From: Desulfosporosinus metallidurans | Lineage (GTDB): Bacteria; Bacillota; Desulfitobacteriia; Desulfitobacteriales; Desulfitobacteriaceae | NCBI RefSeq assembly: GCF_001936615.1 | Contig: NZ_MLBF01000012.1 | Location: forward strand, 50,916-114,915 | Direction of reading: 5' to 3' | DNA length: 64,000 nt | Shown here: in pieces, positions 18,094 through 26,122 of the stretch | How positions within the stretch are numbered: the stretch's first letter is position 1 | How the letters are laid out: each line of letters opens with the position of its first letter | Translations under genes and position numbers: made by a program | The notes under the pieces: model-generated | The model's database searches: none | What the model was told of the DNA's origin: nothing | The model's input: the letters and a program-made list of their open reading frames with translations, nothing else

Positions 18094-19643
18094 TGCCATA
18101 CCGGATTGGAATTGATGTCGGAGGAACCAATACTGATGCCGTCATCCTTGATGACCAGCTTACTCCGATTGCCAAAATTAAGACCCCGACCACAGCTGAT
18201 GTCACGACAGGAATCTACCAAGCCATGTCCCTCGTCCTAAACCAAACCACGCTGGATCGCAGTCAGATAAAATATGCCATGCTAGGTACTACACATGCGA
18301 CTAATGCAGTCGTTGAACGTAAGCGTCTGAATCAAGTGGCAGTCATTCGGATTGGACTACCCGCAACTTCTGCGATTAAACCCCTGACTGGCTGGCCGGA
18401 AGATTTGAAAAACGCTATCGGCAATATGCAGTATCTTATTCACGGGGGACATGAATTTGATGGCCGCGAAATAGCCAGCCTTGATGAGGAAGCAATCCGT
18501 TCGATTGCTCAGAAAGTCAAGGGCAAAGCAACCTCCATTGCTGTCATCTCTGTTTTTTCTCCTGTATCGAATGAACACGAACTACGCACTGCCGAAATCC
18601 TTCGTGAAGAACTTGGGGAGATCCCAATTTCCCTCTCACATGAAATCGGAAGCATGGGACTTCTTGAACGTGAAAATGCAACCGTGCTCAATGCAGCGTT
18701 GGTCGATGTTGCTAAAACCACCGCGCAAGGATTTATCGAAGCACTCGCCCGGGAAGGGATTCAAGCTAAAGTTTATTTTGGACAAAACGACGGAACCTTG
18801 ATGGCTGTGGAATATGCTGTTCGCTATCCCATCTTAACCATCGCCTGCGGCCCGACGAATAGTATTCGAGGTGCCTCCTTCCTCGCCAAAACACGGAACG
18901 CCTTAGTCGTAGACGTAGGTGGAACCACGACCGATGTCGGGGTTTTAGTGAATGGATTTCCTCGGGAGTCCTCTATGGCAGTTGAAATAGGGGGCGTCCG
19001 TACGAACTTCCGGATGCCGGACTTAATCTCCATTGGTTTAGGAGGCGGCTCCGTCATTCGCCTTACAGAATCCGAGGTCACGATAGGCCCTGATAGTGTA
19101 GGTTACCGAATCACCGAAGAGGCCCGCGTGTTCGGCGGGAATACGTTAACGACATCGGATATCGTTACTGCTTTAGGTAAAGCACAGATAGGTGATCCTC
19201 AAAAGGTTAGAGATCTTGATCGAAAACAGCTTGAGCCTGTGTATGCGCAAATGATAGCTCTAGCTGAAGATGTCATCGACCGGATGAAGACCAGCGCCGA
19301 ACCGATGCCGGTCATATTAGTCGGTGGTGGGAGCGTCCTTCTTCCGGATGAACTCCGAGGTGCGTCAGAAGTCTTAAAACCTGAACACCTTGAGGTCGCG
19401 AACGCAATCGGTTCCGCTATCGCTCAGGTCAGCGGGCAAATAGAACGCATCTTCTCGATTGATGAGTACGGGCGTGAAGGGGCGTTGAACCTCGCTAAAG
19501 AGATGGCCGTTCAGGAAGCAATCAAAGCAGGAGCTAACCCTGAAACGATTGAAATCGTGGAAGTCGATGACGTGCCACTGGCTTATCTACCCGGAAATGC
19601 CACGAAAATCCGCATAAAAGCTGCAGGGGATCTCGCCCTGTAA
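18093..19643 (+). CDS. Hydantoinase/oxoprolinase (HyuA) N-terminal family protein
   Basis: 516 residues with both ASKHA-type nucleotide motifs intact: GIDVGGTNTDAVILD at residues 6-20 and VVDVGGTTTDVGVLV in the middle, plus ILVGGGSVLLPDEL near the C-terminus. HyuA relatives couple ATP hydrolysis to cleavage of hydantoins, 5-oxoproline or lactams. There is no separate HyuB here; the coupled DUF917 gene takes that place. It overlaps the DUF917 stop by one base. It is the intact counterpart of the degenerate HyuA-like protein at 11,055-12,359. Substrate unknown; cyclic amide or ureide hydrolysis fits the permease and amidase neighbours. Confidence 0.88.
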   Translation: MPYRIGIDVGGTNTDAVILDDQLTPIAKIKTPTTADVTTGIYQAMSLVLNQTTLDRSQIKYAMLGTTHATNAVVERKRLNQVAVIRIGLPATSAIKPLTGWPEDLKNAIGNMQYLIHGGHEFDGREIASLDEEAIRSIAQKVKGKATSIAVISVFSPVSNEHELRTAEILREELGEIPISLSHEIGSMGLLERENATVLNAALVDVAKTTAQGFIEALAREGIQAKVYFGQNDGTLMAVEYAVRYPILTIACGPTNSIRGASFLAKTRNALVVDVGGTTTDVGVLVNGFPRESSMAVEIGGVRTNFRMPDLISIGLGGGSVIRLTESEVTIGPDSVGYRITEEARVFGGNTLTTSDIVTALGKAQIGDPQKVRDLDRKQLEPVYAQMIALAEDVIDRMKTSAEPMPVILVGGGSVLLPDELRGASEVLKPEHLEVANAIGSAIAQVSGQIERIFSIDEYGREGALNLAKEMAVQEAIKAGANPETIEIVEVDDVPLAYLPGNATKIRIKAAGDLAL

Positions 19644-19696
19644 CCGAAATCATGCACAACAGAAGAGAAATTTATGTTAACGTTATAAAAAACACT

Positions 19697-19716
19697 TAAT
19701 TTAGAAGTCTAAATTA
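19697..19716. promoter_or_regulatory. Palindrome in the HyuA-amidase gap
   Basis: TAATTTAGA-AG-TCTAAATTA, a perfect 9-bp AT-rich inverted repeat ending five bases before the amidase AAAGGAGG. It could be a regulator site or a small hairpin near the ribosome binding site. Confidence 0.5.
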
Positions 19717-19732
19717 GAAAGGAGGAAAAATT

Positions 19733-20563
19733 ATGAGTAGAAACGTAACGATCGCCCTCGCTCAGACGGATTCTGTCTTAGGAGACGTTACCGCAAGTTG
19801 TGCTAAAGCGGAAGCTTTAATCCGCAAAGCTGCTTCCCAAGGTGCCCAGATTGTCTGTCTTCCCGAACTCTGCACCACTGGTTATCGCCAAGACTTGCTC
19901 GGTGATAAACTTTGGGAGCTCGCCGAACCGGTTGAACCGACCCCCGGCCCCACTGTTACGCATTTTTCCTCCTTAGCGAAAGAGCTTGGACTCTATATTA
20001 TTCTCCCTATGATTGAGCAAGGCACGATGCCTGGGATTGTTCACAATAGTGCCGTCTTTATTAACAAGAACGGCACGGTTCAAGGGGTATTCCGAAAGGT
20101 CCACGCGTTTGCGACGGAGCGCTATTACTTCACCGATGGAAACTCCTATCCGGTCTTTGAGACCGAGTTTGGCAAAGTCGGGATCATGATTTGTTATGAC
20201 ATGGGTTTCCCGGAAGTGGCCCGAGTCCTCACCCTCCAGGGAGCAGAAATCATTTTTGCCCCTTCGGCTTGGTGTCAGGAAGATGAAGATGTTTGGGATA
20301 TAAACATCCCCGCTCGTGCCCTCGAAAACCGGGTTTTCCTAGCTGCTGTCAACCGGGTTGGCAGCGAAGAGGATCTGGTCATGCACGGAAAAAGCAAGGT
20401 CGTCGATACCCGTGGCCGAACCTTGGTCGAAGCCGCCCGTTTCCAAGAGGACCTCGTTTGTGCTACCGTGGATCTCAATACTCTGCGTCAGGCCCGCCAC
20501 CAGACACCGTACCTAAAGGATCGTAAACCTCACACCTATGAACTAATCACAAAGTGTCTGTAA
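19733..20563 (+). CDS. Carbon-nitrogen hydrolase (nitrilase superfamily amidase)
   Basis: 276 residues. The catalytic triad of the superfamily is visible: Glu in CLPELCTTGY, Lys in FRKVHAF and Cys in MICYDMGFPE, with a further E in ARALENRVF. Family members cleave N-carbamoyl amino acids, carbamoylputrescine or omega-amides. As the last gene of the sigma-54 operon it would release ammonia (and CO2 if an N-carbamoyl group is cleaved) from the product of the HyuA/DUF917 step. The ATG at 19,733 follows AAAGGAGG. Exact substrate is not readable; N-carbamoyl compound hydrolysis is the best guess from context. Confidence 0.87.
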   Translation: MSRNVTIALAQTDSVLGDVTASCAKAEALIRKAASQGAQIVCLPELCTTGYRQDLLGDKLWELAEPVEPTPGPTVTHFSSLAKELGLYIILPMIEQGTMPGIVHNSAVFINKNGTVQGVFRKVHAFATERYYFTDGNSYPVFETEFGKVGIMICYDMGFPEVARVLTLQGAEIIFAPSAWCQEDEDVWDINIPARALENRVFLAAVNRVGSEEDLVMHGKSKVVDTRGRTLVEAARFQEDLVCATVDLNTLRQARHQTPYLKDRKPHTYELITKCL

Positions 20564-20622
20564 AGGTATCACCTTTATGGCATGCGACCAAAGTAGGTCT
20601 CGAGTGCGCCAAGTTGCCTTTA

Positions 20623-21525
20623 TTACTGCTGGCGATGGCAAGAGCCATAACTACTAATCACTTCTTTAGTTGAAGACGGCAATGCTGCTATGCCACACCG
20701 TACAGTAATCGCTGAAAGCACGATGAAGCCACCTATCATGGCCAATAGTCCTGGGGCTTCGCCTAACATCAAAAATACCCAGACTGGATTCAAGAGAGGT
20801 TCAATAACGGGTATAAGGATTGCTTCCAAGGCTGTTACATGCTTTATGGCCCGTGAATATAAAATGTAGGGGATCCCCAGCTGAACGACCCCCAGGATCA
20901 CTAAGTATAACCATCCGGATGCATCCGGTACAGATTGGGACAAAAATGGGAGCCCGATTGCTGCAGTGAGAATATTTCCTAGTAAAATAGATTCTAACGG
21001 AGACCCATCCTTTTGCATCCGCATGAAAATAGTAAAAAATGCGAAGGTTACACCGCTTGCAGCACCAATTCCATTCCCTAAAATACTCTTAGTACTTAGA
21101 TTATCTAGAAAAAATAAGACCATACCGCCCATAACGAGGAAAACGGTTATCCAGTCCAGTAACTTTGTCTTTTCCTTTAACAGCCATGCGCTAAATAAAG
21201 CAACATAGATTGGTGCGGTAAATTGAAGCAGAACTGCGTTTGCGGCAGTCGTTGTTTTGGTCGCTGTAACAAACAAAAGCGAGGTAGCGGCATAGGCCAA
21301 AGCAGCCCCGACTTGGGCAAAAGACCATGTCATCTTGGGTTTTTTAAGTACTAGTAGTAATAACACCACTGCGATGGCGCTTCTTGAACCTGCAATTGCA
21401 AGTGGATTAGCATTTACAGATTTTATAAGTAATCCCCCGAGACTCCACATCGTCGCTATACCTGCTAAAAGTAGTAAGGCTCTAGGTCTTTCTTTCGAAA
21501 GATTTGAACTGTCTGTGACAATCAT
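20623..21525 (-). CDS. EamA/DMT family transporter
   Basis: 300 residues with ten hydrophobic helices arranged as two EamA repeats: SLGGLLIKSVNANPLAIAGS and TAPIYVALFSAWLLKEKT in the first, NGIGAASGVTFAFFTIFM and LIPVIEPLLNPVWVFLMLGE in the second. Family members export metabolites such as amino acids or small organic compounds; the substrate is not predictable. It is convergent with the amidase gene with a gap of about 60 bases. It appears monocistronic. The C-terminus extends about 20 residues beyond the last helix. Confidence 0.87.
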   Translation of the reverse strand: MIVTDSSNLSKERPRALLLLAGIATMWSLGGLLIKSVNANPLAIAGSRSAIAVVLLLLVLKKPKMTWSFAQVGAALAYAATSLLFVTATKTTTAANAVLLQFTAPIYVALFSAWLLKEKTKLLDWITVFLVMGGMVLFFLDNLSTKSILGNGIGAASGVTFAFFTIFMRMQKDGSPLESILLGNILTAAIGLPFLSQSVPDASGWLYLVILGVVQLGIPYILYSRAIKHVTALEAILIPVIEPLLNPVWVFLMLGEAPGLLAMIGGFIVLSAITVRCGIAALPSSTKEVISSYGSCHRQQ

Positions 21526-21670
21526 AATAAACCTCCCCGATAAAGTATACCTAAACTAAATCGCTATTAGCTTCCGGATAGAATTATACTATATAAATCC
21601 TGATAAGATTCAATAATTTTGAAAGAATCTTCACAACACGAAAGGATATTGGCCAATCAGACTATGATAA

Positions 21671-21708
21671 AAGGAGCGAACCCTAAATTCCCTTAGGGTT
21701 CGCTCCTT
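21671..21708 (-). terminator. Long perfect hairpin, probable terminator
   Basis: 16-bp perfect inverted repeat AAGGAGCGAACCCTAA / TTAGGGTTCGCTCCTT with a 6-base loop. On the minus strand TTTTATC follows, so it probably ends the transcript of the small gene at 21,906-22,085. Apart from it I see nothing coding in 21,526-21,905. Confidence 0.7.
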
Positions 21709-21905
21709 AACGTTGTTGTCCGACAATGCCAAAGCCAAAATACTTGCAGCCAGTCTTCTCATTTGCCAGTCCTACTCATTCATTTATTTGCCGGAAACAC
21801 TCTTATAATGCCCAAGTACCTTGTTTCTATTATATGATTAAACATTTTTCAGTTTCTTCTTTAGGTCAATTTCTTTTCTTGCTCGATTTGTTCATATTTT
21901 AATTC

Positions 21906-22085
21906 CTAATGTACGAGAAACGGTTTGACATCTTCAAGGGCCTTTTTTAAGCCTTCAATGGCTTGTTCATCCATTTTCCCAGAGTTACGCATCCTTTGGA
22001 GTAGTTCGTCAGGGGTAATACCCTGTGTCTTCATCGTTGTAATGATCTCTTTCTCATCTTTGGTTAATTCTTTCCATTCTCGCAC
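21906..22085 (-). CDS. Small hypothetical protein, 59 residues
   Basis: A short gene with GTG start at 22,085 preceded by GGAGG nine bases upstream. The product begins MREWKELTKDEKEIITTMKT, is highly charged and mostly helical (KMDEQAIEGLKKALEDVKPF), has no signal or membrane segment, and ends at TAG. Codon use looks normal, and the downstream hairpin supports expression. The central TPDELLQRMRNSG segment looks like a small helical bundle or helix-turn-helix. I do not recognise the family. Confidence 0.6.
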   Translation of the reverse strand: MREWKELTKDEKEIITTMKTQGITPDELLQRMRNSGKMDEQAIEGLKKALEDVKPFLVH

Positions 22086-22222
22086 AACTATGCACCTCCG
22101 CTAATACTTAAAACAGCTACCTGTTTAGTCTATAGCTTTTGAATTGTGGTATTTTTCTATGCATACGATCTTCTATTACGAAAACTATTTGCTCTATATA
22201 ATGAATAAATTGCAATCCTCTG

Positions 22223-22510
22223 CGGTATGATGTATCTACGGGTTTCGACAACTTGATGGGCTATGGTGCTATTCCATGGTATTTGATATCAGGGCTGACG
22301 TTTTTTATTCCATTTGCGTTTATGTTGGCTGAATTTGGCTCAGCCTTTCAAAAAGAAAAGGGCGGAATCTATTCATGGATGTCGAAGTCCGTAGGACCTA
22401 AGTATCCATGGCAACTTCTAATTCTGCTCTTACGCAATTACCATTTTTGCTGGCTGTTTCTCCTGCAATTCGGTAGGCCGAAGTTTTGGCCATATCAAAT
22501 TATTCAATAA
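22223..22510 (+). pseudogene. Remnant of an APC-family amino-acid permease (YjeM-like)
   Basis: The frame reads GFDNLMGYGAIPWYLISGLT, then FFIPFAFMLAEFGSAF and EKGGIYSWMSKSVGPKY, which is the first third of a glutamate/GABA-type APC permease. There is no proper start: a short stretch before MGYG looks internally deleted. After GPKY the reading frame drifts into unrelated sequence and stops. About 400 residues are missing. Clearly a decayed gene. Confidence 0.8.
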
Positions 22511-22561
22511 ATAAATACTATAATGTCGGTTGATAAACTTTGAGCATAACAAAAGATACCC

Positions 22562-22601
22562 AAAAAAGGGTTCAGACTGCGCATGAGCACAGCCTAAACC
22601 C
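22562..22601 (-). terminator. Terminator after the carboxynorspermidine gene group
   Basis: Imperfect stem GGGTTTAGGCTGTGC...GCGCAGTCTGAACCC followed on the minus strand by six T. It lies 35 bases past the stop of the 22,636 gene. Confidence 0.7.
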
Positions 22602-22635
22602 TGAAACACGAATGAAATCAATTAACCGATTTCGG

Positions 22636-22890
22636 TTAAATTCCTTGAGCCGAATATTTTCTCGTTAAATTCATTCTTTGAATATGACTTCCGTAGGAAT
22701 TTCTCGACTTTGTCAATATGTCTATCCATTCTTCATTTGAAAATAATGTTGTTATCCGGGTTTGACCCTCTAACATCAAAGAATATTTACCCGGATAATC
22801 CGTCTCAATCACATCTAAAATCCCTTCCGGAAAATCCTGAACATATTTCTTTTCATTTTTTGTTCTTCTATAATCCGCTAAATCATTCAT
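22636..22890 (-). CDS. Small hypothetical protein, 84 residues
   Basis: Starts MNDLADYRRTKNEKKYVQDF at an ATG with GGTGAGG upstream; a GTG four codons earlier is less well placed. It is soluble and basic, with no signal or membrane helix. It reads like a small alpha/beta protein (SLMLEGQTRITTLFSNEEW). It follows nspC by 46 bases on the same strand and precedes a terminator, so it may be the third gene of that operon. I do not recognise it. Confidence 0.55.
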   Translation of the reverse strand: MNDLADYRRTKNEKKYVQDFPEGILDVIETDYPGKYSLMLEGQTRITTLFSNEEWIDILTKSRNSYGSHIQRMNLTRKYSAQGI

Positions 22891-22936
22891 AAAATACCTC
22901 ACCAGCAGGTTGTCTATTTATCATAGCACTAAATTC

Positions 22937-24076
22937 TCAAGATAAACGGGTTTTAAAATCTTGATAACCAAATTGTCTAATGATGTGGATACCTCCCTCT
23001 TCGCTGAAAAGTGCGATCGAAGGGAGATTTACACCATTAAACATATTGTTCTTCACCATAGTATAGTGTGCCATGTCACAAAATACAAGCCTGTCAGCTG
23101 GTTTTATCGGCTTTCTGAAAGAATAGTCGCCAATGATGTCTCCAGCGAGACAAGTATGACCACCAAGTCTGTAGGTATATGGATATTCACCAGGCTTTCC
23201 TGCATCAATTATATTCGGCCTGTAAGGCATTTCGAGCACATCCGGCATGTGACAAGCTGCTGAAGTATCCAAAATAGCAATTTCCATGCCATTGTCCACG
23301 ATGTCAAGAACCGTAGCAACTAGAAATCCAGTGTTCAAAGCCACAGCCTCACCCGGTTCCAGGTATATATCCACTCCATATTTGTCCTGTAGAAACGTTA
23401 TTGTACGGACCAAGGTTTCAATATCGTAATCAGGTCTGGTAATATGATGCCCTCCACCTAAATTGAGCCATTTCATGGTTTTTATAAACTCACCAAATTT
23501 TTGATCAACCACTTGAATCGTTCGCTCAAGGGTATCCGAATTCTGCTCGCACATTGTATGAAAATGAAGTCCTTCAATGCCCTCAAGCTCTGCAGGCCGG
23601 AAATTGGGCAACGTCACACCAAGTCTTGAATACTGATAGCAGGGATCATAAATAGGCGTCTCTATCTCCGAATATTCCGGATTGATACGGATGCCACAGC
23701 TTATCTTTTTTGTTTTAAAGTTTTTTACTTTGTCTTTGAATCTTTTCCATTGATCAAACGAATTAAAGGTAATATGATCACAATTGCCGAGGATTTCATC
23801 AAAGTCCTCCTCAACGTAAGCCGGCGCATAAATATGAACTTCTTTCCCCATTTCTTCATAACCCAGCCTAGCTTCAAACAATGAGCTTGCGGTTACACCT
23901 TTAAGATAGTTGCCTACGAGAGGAAATACCGAATGCATTGAAAATCCTTTTAAAGCAAGAAGAATGCTGCATCCCGTACGTTGTTGTACGGAATGCAGTA
24001 TTTCAAGATTTCTTAATAAAAGTCTTTCATCCACAATATAGCAGGGTGATGGAAGGGCGCTGATATCAATGTCCAT
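22937..24076 (-). CDS. nspC: Carboxynorspermidine decarboxylase
   Basis: PLP enzyme of the alanine-racemase fold that decarboxylates carboxynorspermidine or carboxyspermidine to the polyamine. 379 residues from the ATG at 24,076 (GAGGTGAAATTA upstream); the longer frame from 24,133 overlaps the previous gene and is rejected. Features: PLP lysine in LLALKGFSMHSVFPLV, substrate region FHTMCEQNSDTLERT, GGGHHITRPDYD and the C-terminal AAYT-type FCDMAHYTMVKNNMFNG. It is 10 bases downstream of the dehydrogenase that makes its substrate, so the pair forms the aspartate-semialdehyde route to norspermidine or spermidine. Confidence 0.93.
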   Translation of the reverse strand: MDIDISALPSPCYIVDERLLLRNLEILHSVQQRTGCSILLALKGFSMHSVFPLVGNYLKGVTASSLFEARLGYEEMGKEVHIYAPAYVEEDFDEILGNCDHITFNSFDQWKRFKDKVKNFKTKKISCGIRINPEYSEIETPIYDPCYQYSRLGVTLPNFRPAELEGIEGLHFHTMCEQNSDTLERTIQVVDQKFGEFIKTMKWLNLGGGHHITRPDYDIETLVRTITFLQDKYGVDIYLEPGEAVALNTGFLVATVLDIVDNGMEIAILDTSAACHMPDVLEMPYRPNIIDAGKPGEYPYTYRLGGHTCLAGDIIGDYSFRKPIKPADRLVFCDMAHYTMVKNNMFNGVNLPSIALFSEEGGIHIIRQFGYQDFKTRLS

Positions 24077-24086
24077 TAATTTCACC

Positions 24087-25286
24087 TCAGTCAAGGAGAG
24101 TTGGCGAGAAACTTTCCTGCCACGGTAGACCACATTTATTTAACGCTTCCATAAACGGATCGGGATCAAATTCTTCAACATTGAATACACCAGGTTTTTT
24201 CCAAATACCTTTGAGCATTAACATTGCCCCAATCATGGCCGGAACCCCTGTTGTATACGAAATGGCTTGCGACCCCACCTCAGCATAACATTCTTGATGA
24301 TCACAAATATTATAAACATAATAGGTTCTGGGCTTTCCGTCTTTAGTCCCTTGCATAATACAACCGATATTCGTTTTTCCTTTAGTTCTCGACCCGAGGG
24401 ATGCTGGGTCGGGAAGCATAGCCTTTAGAAATTGCAAAGGAATGATCTGTTGCCCCTCATAATTAATGGGCTCAATCGCAGTCATACCAACATTTTCGAG
24501 CACATGTAAATGATTAAGATAATTGTCCGAAAAAGTCATCCAAAATCTTATCCGCTTAATTCCCTTGATATGAATGGCTAGAGATTCTAGCTCTTCATGG
24601 TACATAAGATAAATGTTTTTTGGGCCTATCTCCGGAAGATCATAAACTTTTTTCAAAGAAAGAGGGTCAGTTTCGACCCACGAACCGTTTTCATAGTACC
24701 TTCCATTCGCGGTGATTTCACGAATATTAATTTCAGGGTTAAAATTTGTGGCAAAGGGATATCCATGATCGCCAGCATTGGCATCCACAATATCAATAGA
24801 ATGAATTTCATCAAAATAATGTTTCTGGGCATAGGCACAAAAAACGCCGGTAACCCCAGGGTCAAAACCGCTTCCTAGCAGCGCAGTTAAACCTGCCTGA
24901 GCGAATTTTTCCCGATACGCCCACTGCCATTTGTATTCAAATTTTGCAATATCAGGAGGTTCATAATTCGCAGTATCTAGATAATCAACACCGGCAGCCA
25001 GGCAGGCATCCATAATCGTCAAGTCCTGATAAGGGAGCGCAAGGTTAATGACAATATCCGGTTTAAAGCTCTTTATCAAGTCAATGACCATGTCGGTATT
25101 ATCAGCATCAAGCTGAGCCGTATGAATTCTTGTGCGACTTCCAGCCAATTTGTTCTTGATAGCTTCACATTTTTCGACAGTTCTGCTCGCTATACAAATT
25201 TCTTCAAATACATCTGGATTCTGGCAACATTTATGAATAGCAACACTGGCAACTCCGCCAGCGCCGATAATCAAAGCTTTTCCCAT
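24087..25286 (-). CDS. Carboxynorspermidine/carboxyspermidine dehydrogenase (saccharopine-dehydrogenase fold)
   Basis: 399 residues from the ATG at 25,286 with GGGAGGG upstream. The N-terminal Rossmann motif ALIIGAGGVASVAIHKC is followed by DTANYEPP and the long GFDPGVTGVFCAYAQ segment typical of carboxynorspermidine synthase rather than lysine-pathway saccharopine dehydrogenase. It condenses a diamine with aspartate semialdehyde using NADPH; the product goes to the decarboxylase encoded next. The C-terminal GVPAMIGAMLMLKG helix is present, so the protein looks complete. First gene of the polyamine operon. Confidence 0.92.
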   Translation of the reverse strand: MGKALIIGAGGVASVAIHKCCQNPDVFEEICIASRTVEKCEAIKNKLAGSRTRIHTAQLDADNTDMVIDLIKSFKPDIVINLALPYQDLTIMDACLAAGVDYLDTANYEPPDIAKFEYKWQWAYREKFAQAGLTALLGSGFDPGVTGVFCAYAQKHYFDEIHSIDIVDANAGDHGYPFATNFNPEINIREITANGRYYENGSWVETDPLSLKKVYDLPEIGPKNIYLMYHEELESLAIHIKGIKRIRFWMTFSDNYLNHLHVLENVGMTAIEPINYEGQQIIPLQFLKAMLPDPASLGSRTKGKTNIGCIMQGTKDGKPRTYYVYNICDHQECYAEVGSQAISYTTGVPAMIGAMLMLKGIWKKPGVFNVEEFDPDPFMEALNKCGLPWQESFSPTLLD

Positions 25287-25450
25287 TTCAACACCCTCCC
25301 AATCACTTTTACAACAATGCAAATTATACATAAACCACTCCAAATAATCAATAATACAACAAAAAATGAGTCCTATTACGTATTAGGTTTAATTTTCGCA
25401 ACCATCAATTATGCTGAGCGAGTTTCACGAAGCGGGAACAGGTCTGACAT

Positions 25451-25925
25451 TTATCTTTTTGTTTCCAGTCTCTCACTTAAAAAAGTTGAACCTAATATTA
25501 GGATACCTCCAATAATTTGAATAAAAATCATGCTTTCTCCCAAGACTACTGCTGCGATTATTACTGCCGAAATTGGGTCAATATAGCTTAAAACAGCTAT
25601 GATTTGTCCCTCTAGTTCCTTGATTGCCGTGAAATATAGGAAATAAGCAATTCCCGTGTGAAAAATACCCAGGATAAGAATGTAGATTATTGAATGTGAG
25701 TTTACACCTGAGAAATTCATAGGGTCTATCATTAAAATATAGGGTATAAGCACCAAACTCGATACCATTAATTGAACTAATGTTGTTTCAAAACCAGACA
25801 GGTTTTTTATGAATTTGTTCATTAGAATTACACTAGCATATAGAACCGCTGCTAATAGACCATAAAGTATACCGACTACATGATTATACGAACCACTTGG
25901 ACTACTACCCCCAGTATTAATTAGA
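25451..25925 (-). pseudogene. 5'-truncated EamA/DMT transporter
   Basis: Only the second EamA repeat survives. Coding sense can be followed upstream of the first in-frame ATG (25,822) as GILYGLLAAVLYASVILMNK, so the gene once extended further. Homology ends near 25,925, immediately beside a copy of the GGGACAGGTACGTTGTTTC repeat. The C-terminal helix with EPISAVIIA-type DPISAVIIAAVVLGES is intact. A functional five-helix remnant is possible but unlikely. Confidence 0.75.
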
Positions 25926-25935
25926 GGAAAACAGA

Positions 25936-25963
25936 GGGACAGGTACGTTGTTTCAGATAATGG
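25936..25963. repeat. Half-copy of the GGGACAGGTACGTTGTTTC repeat
   Basis: Shares 19 bases of one arm plus the start of the loop (AGATA) with the perfect hairpin at 37,869-37,920. The second arm is diverged. It abuts the broken 5' end of the EamA fragment. Confidence 0.8.
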
Positions 25964-25977
25964 AAGAAGAAACTAAA

Positions 25978-26057
25978 ATCACCCACTCCAGACTCTCGTC
26001 ATGTATTCTGGTAAGGAGTAACCCTACCAAAATATCATTGAGAGTGGTGTGGGTGAT
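25978..26057 (-). other. Large stem-loop downstream of the Wadjet operon
   Basis: ATCACCCACTCCAGACTCTC pairs imperfectly with GAGAGTGGTGTGGGTGAT 62 bases later, and an inner TGGTA/TACCA stem lies between. On the minus strand GGGTGAT is followed by TTTTAGTTTCTT, so it may terminate the jet transcript. A miniature element or structured RNA is an alternative. Confidence 0.45.
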
Positions 26058-26122
26058 GATGAAAAACTGTCTGCCCCGCGGTGGCCGTGTCTTTCCCTTT
26101 CATAAAGGTGATGTTCTTTTCC

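Noticed and set aside
24077..24133. 19-residue extension of NspC
   Set aside because: It overlaps the upstream dehydrogenase, and GAGGTGAAATTA lies directly before the ATG at 24,076.
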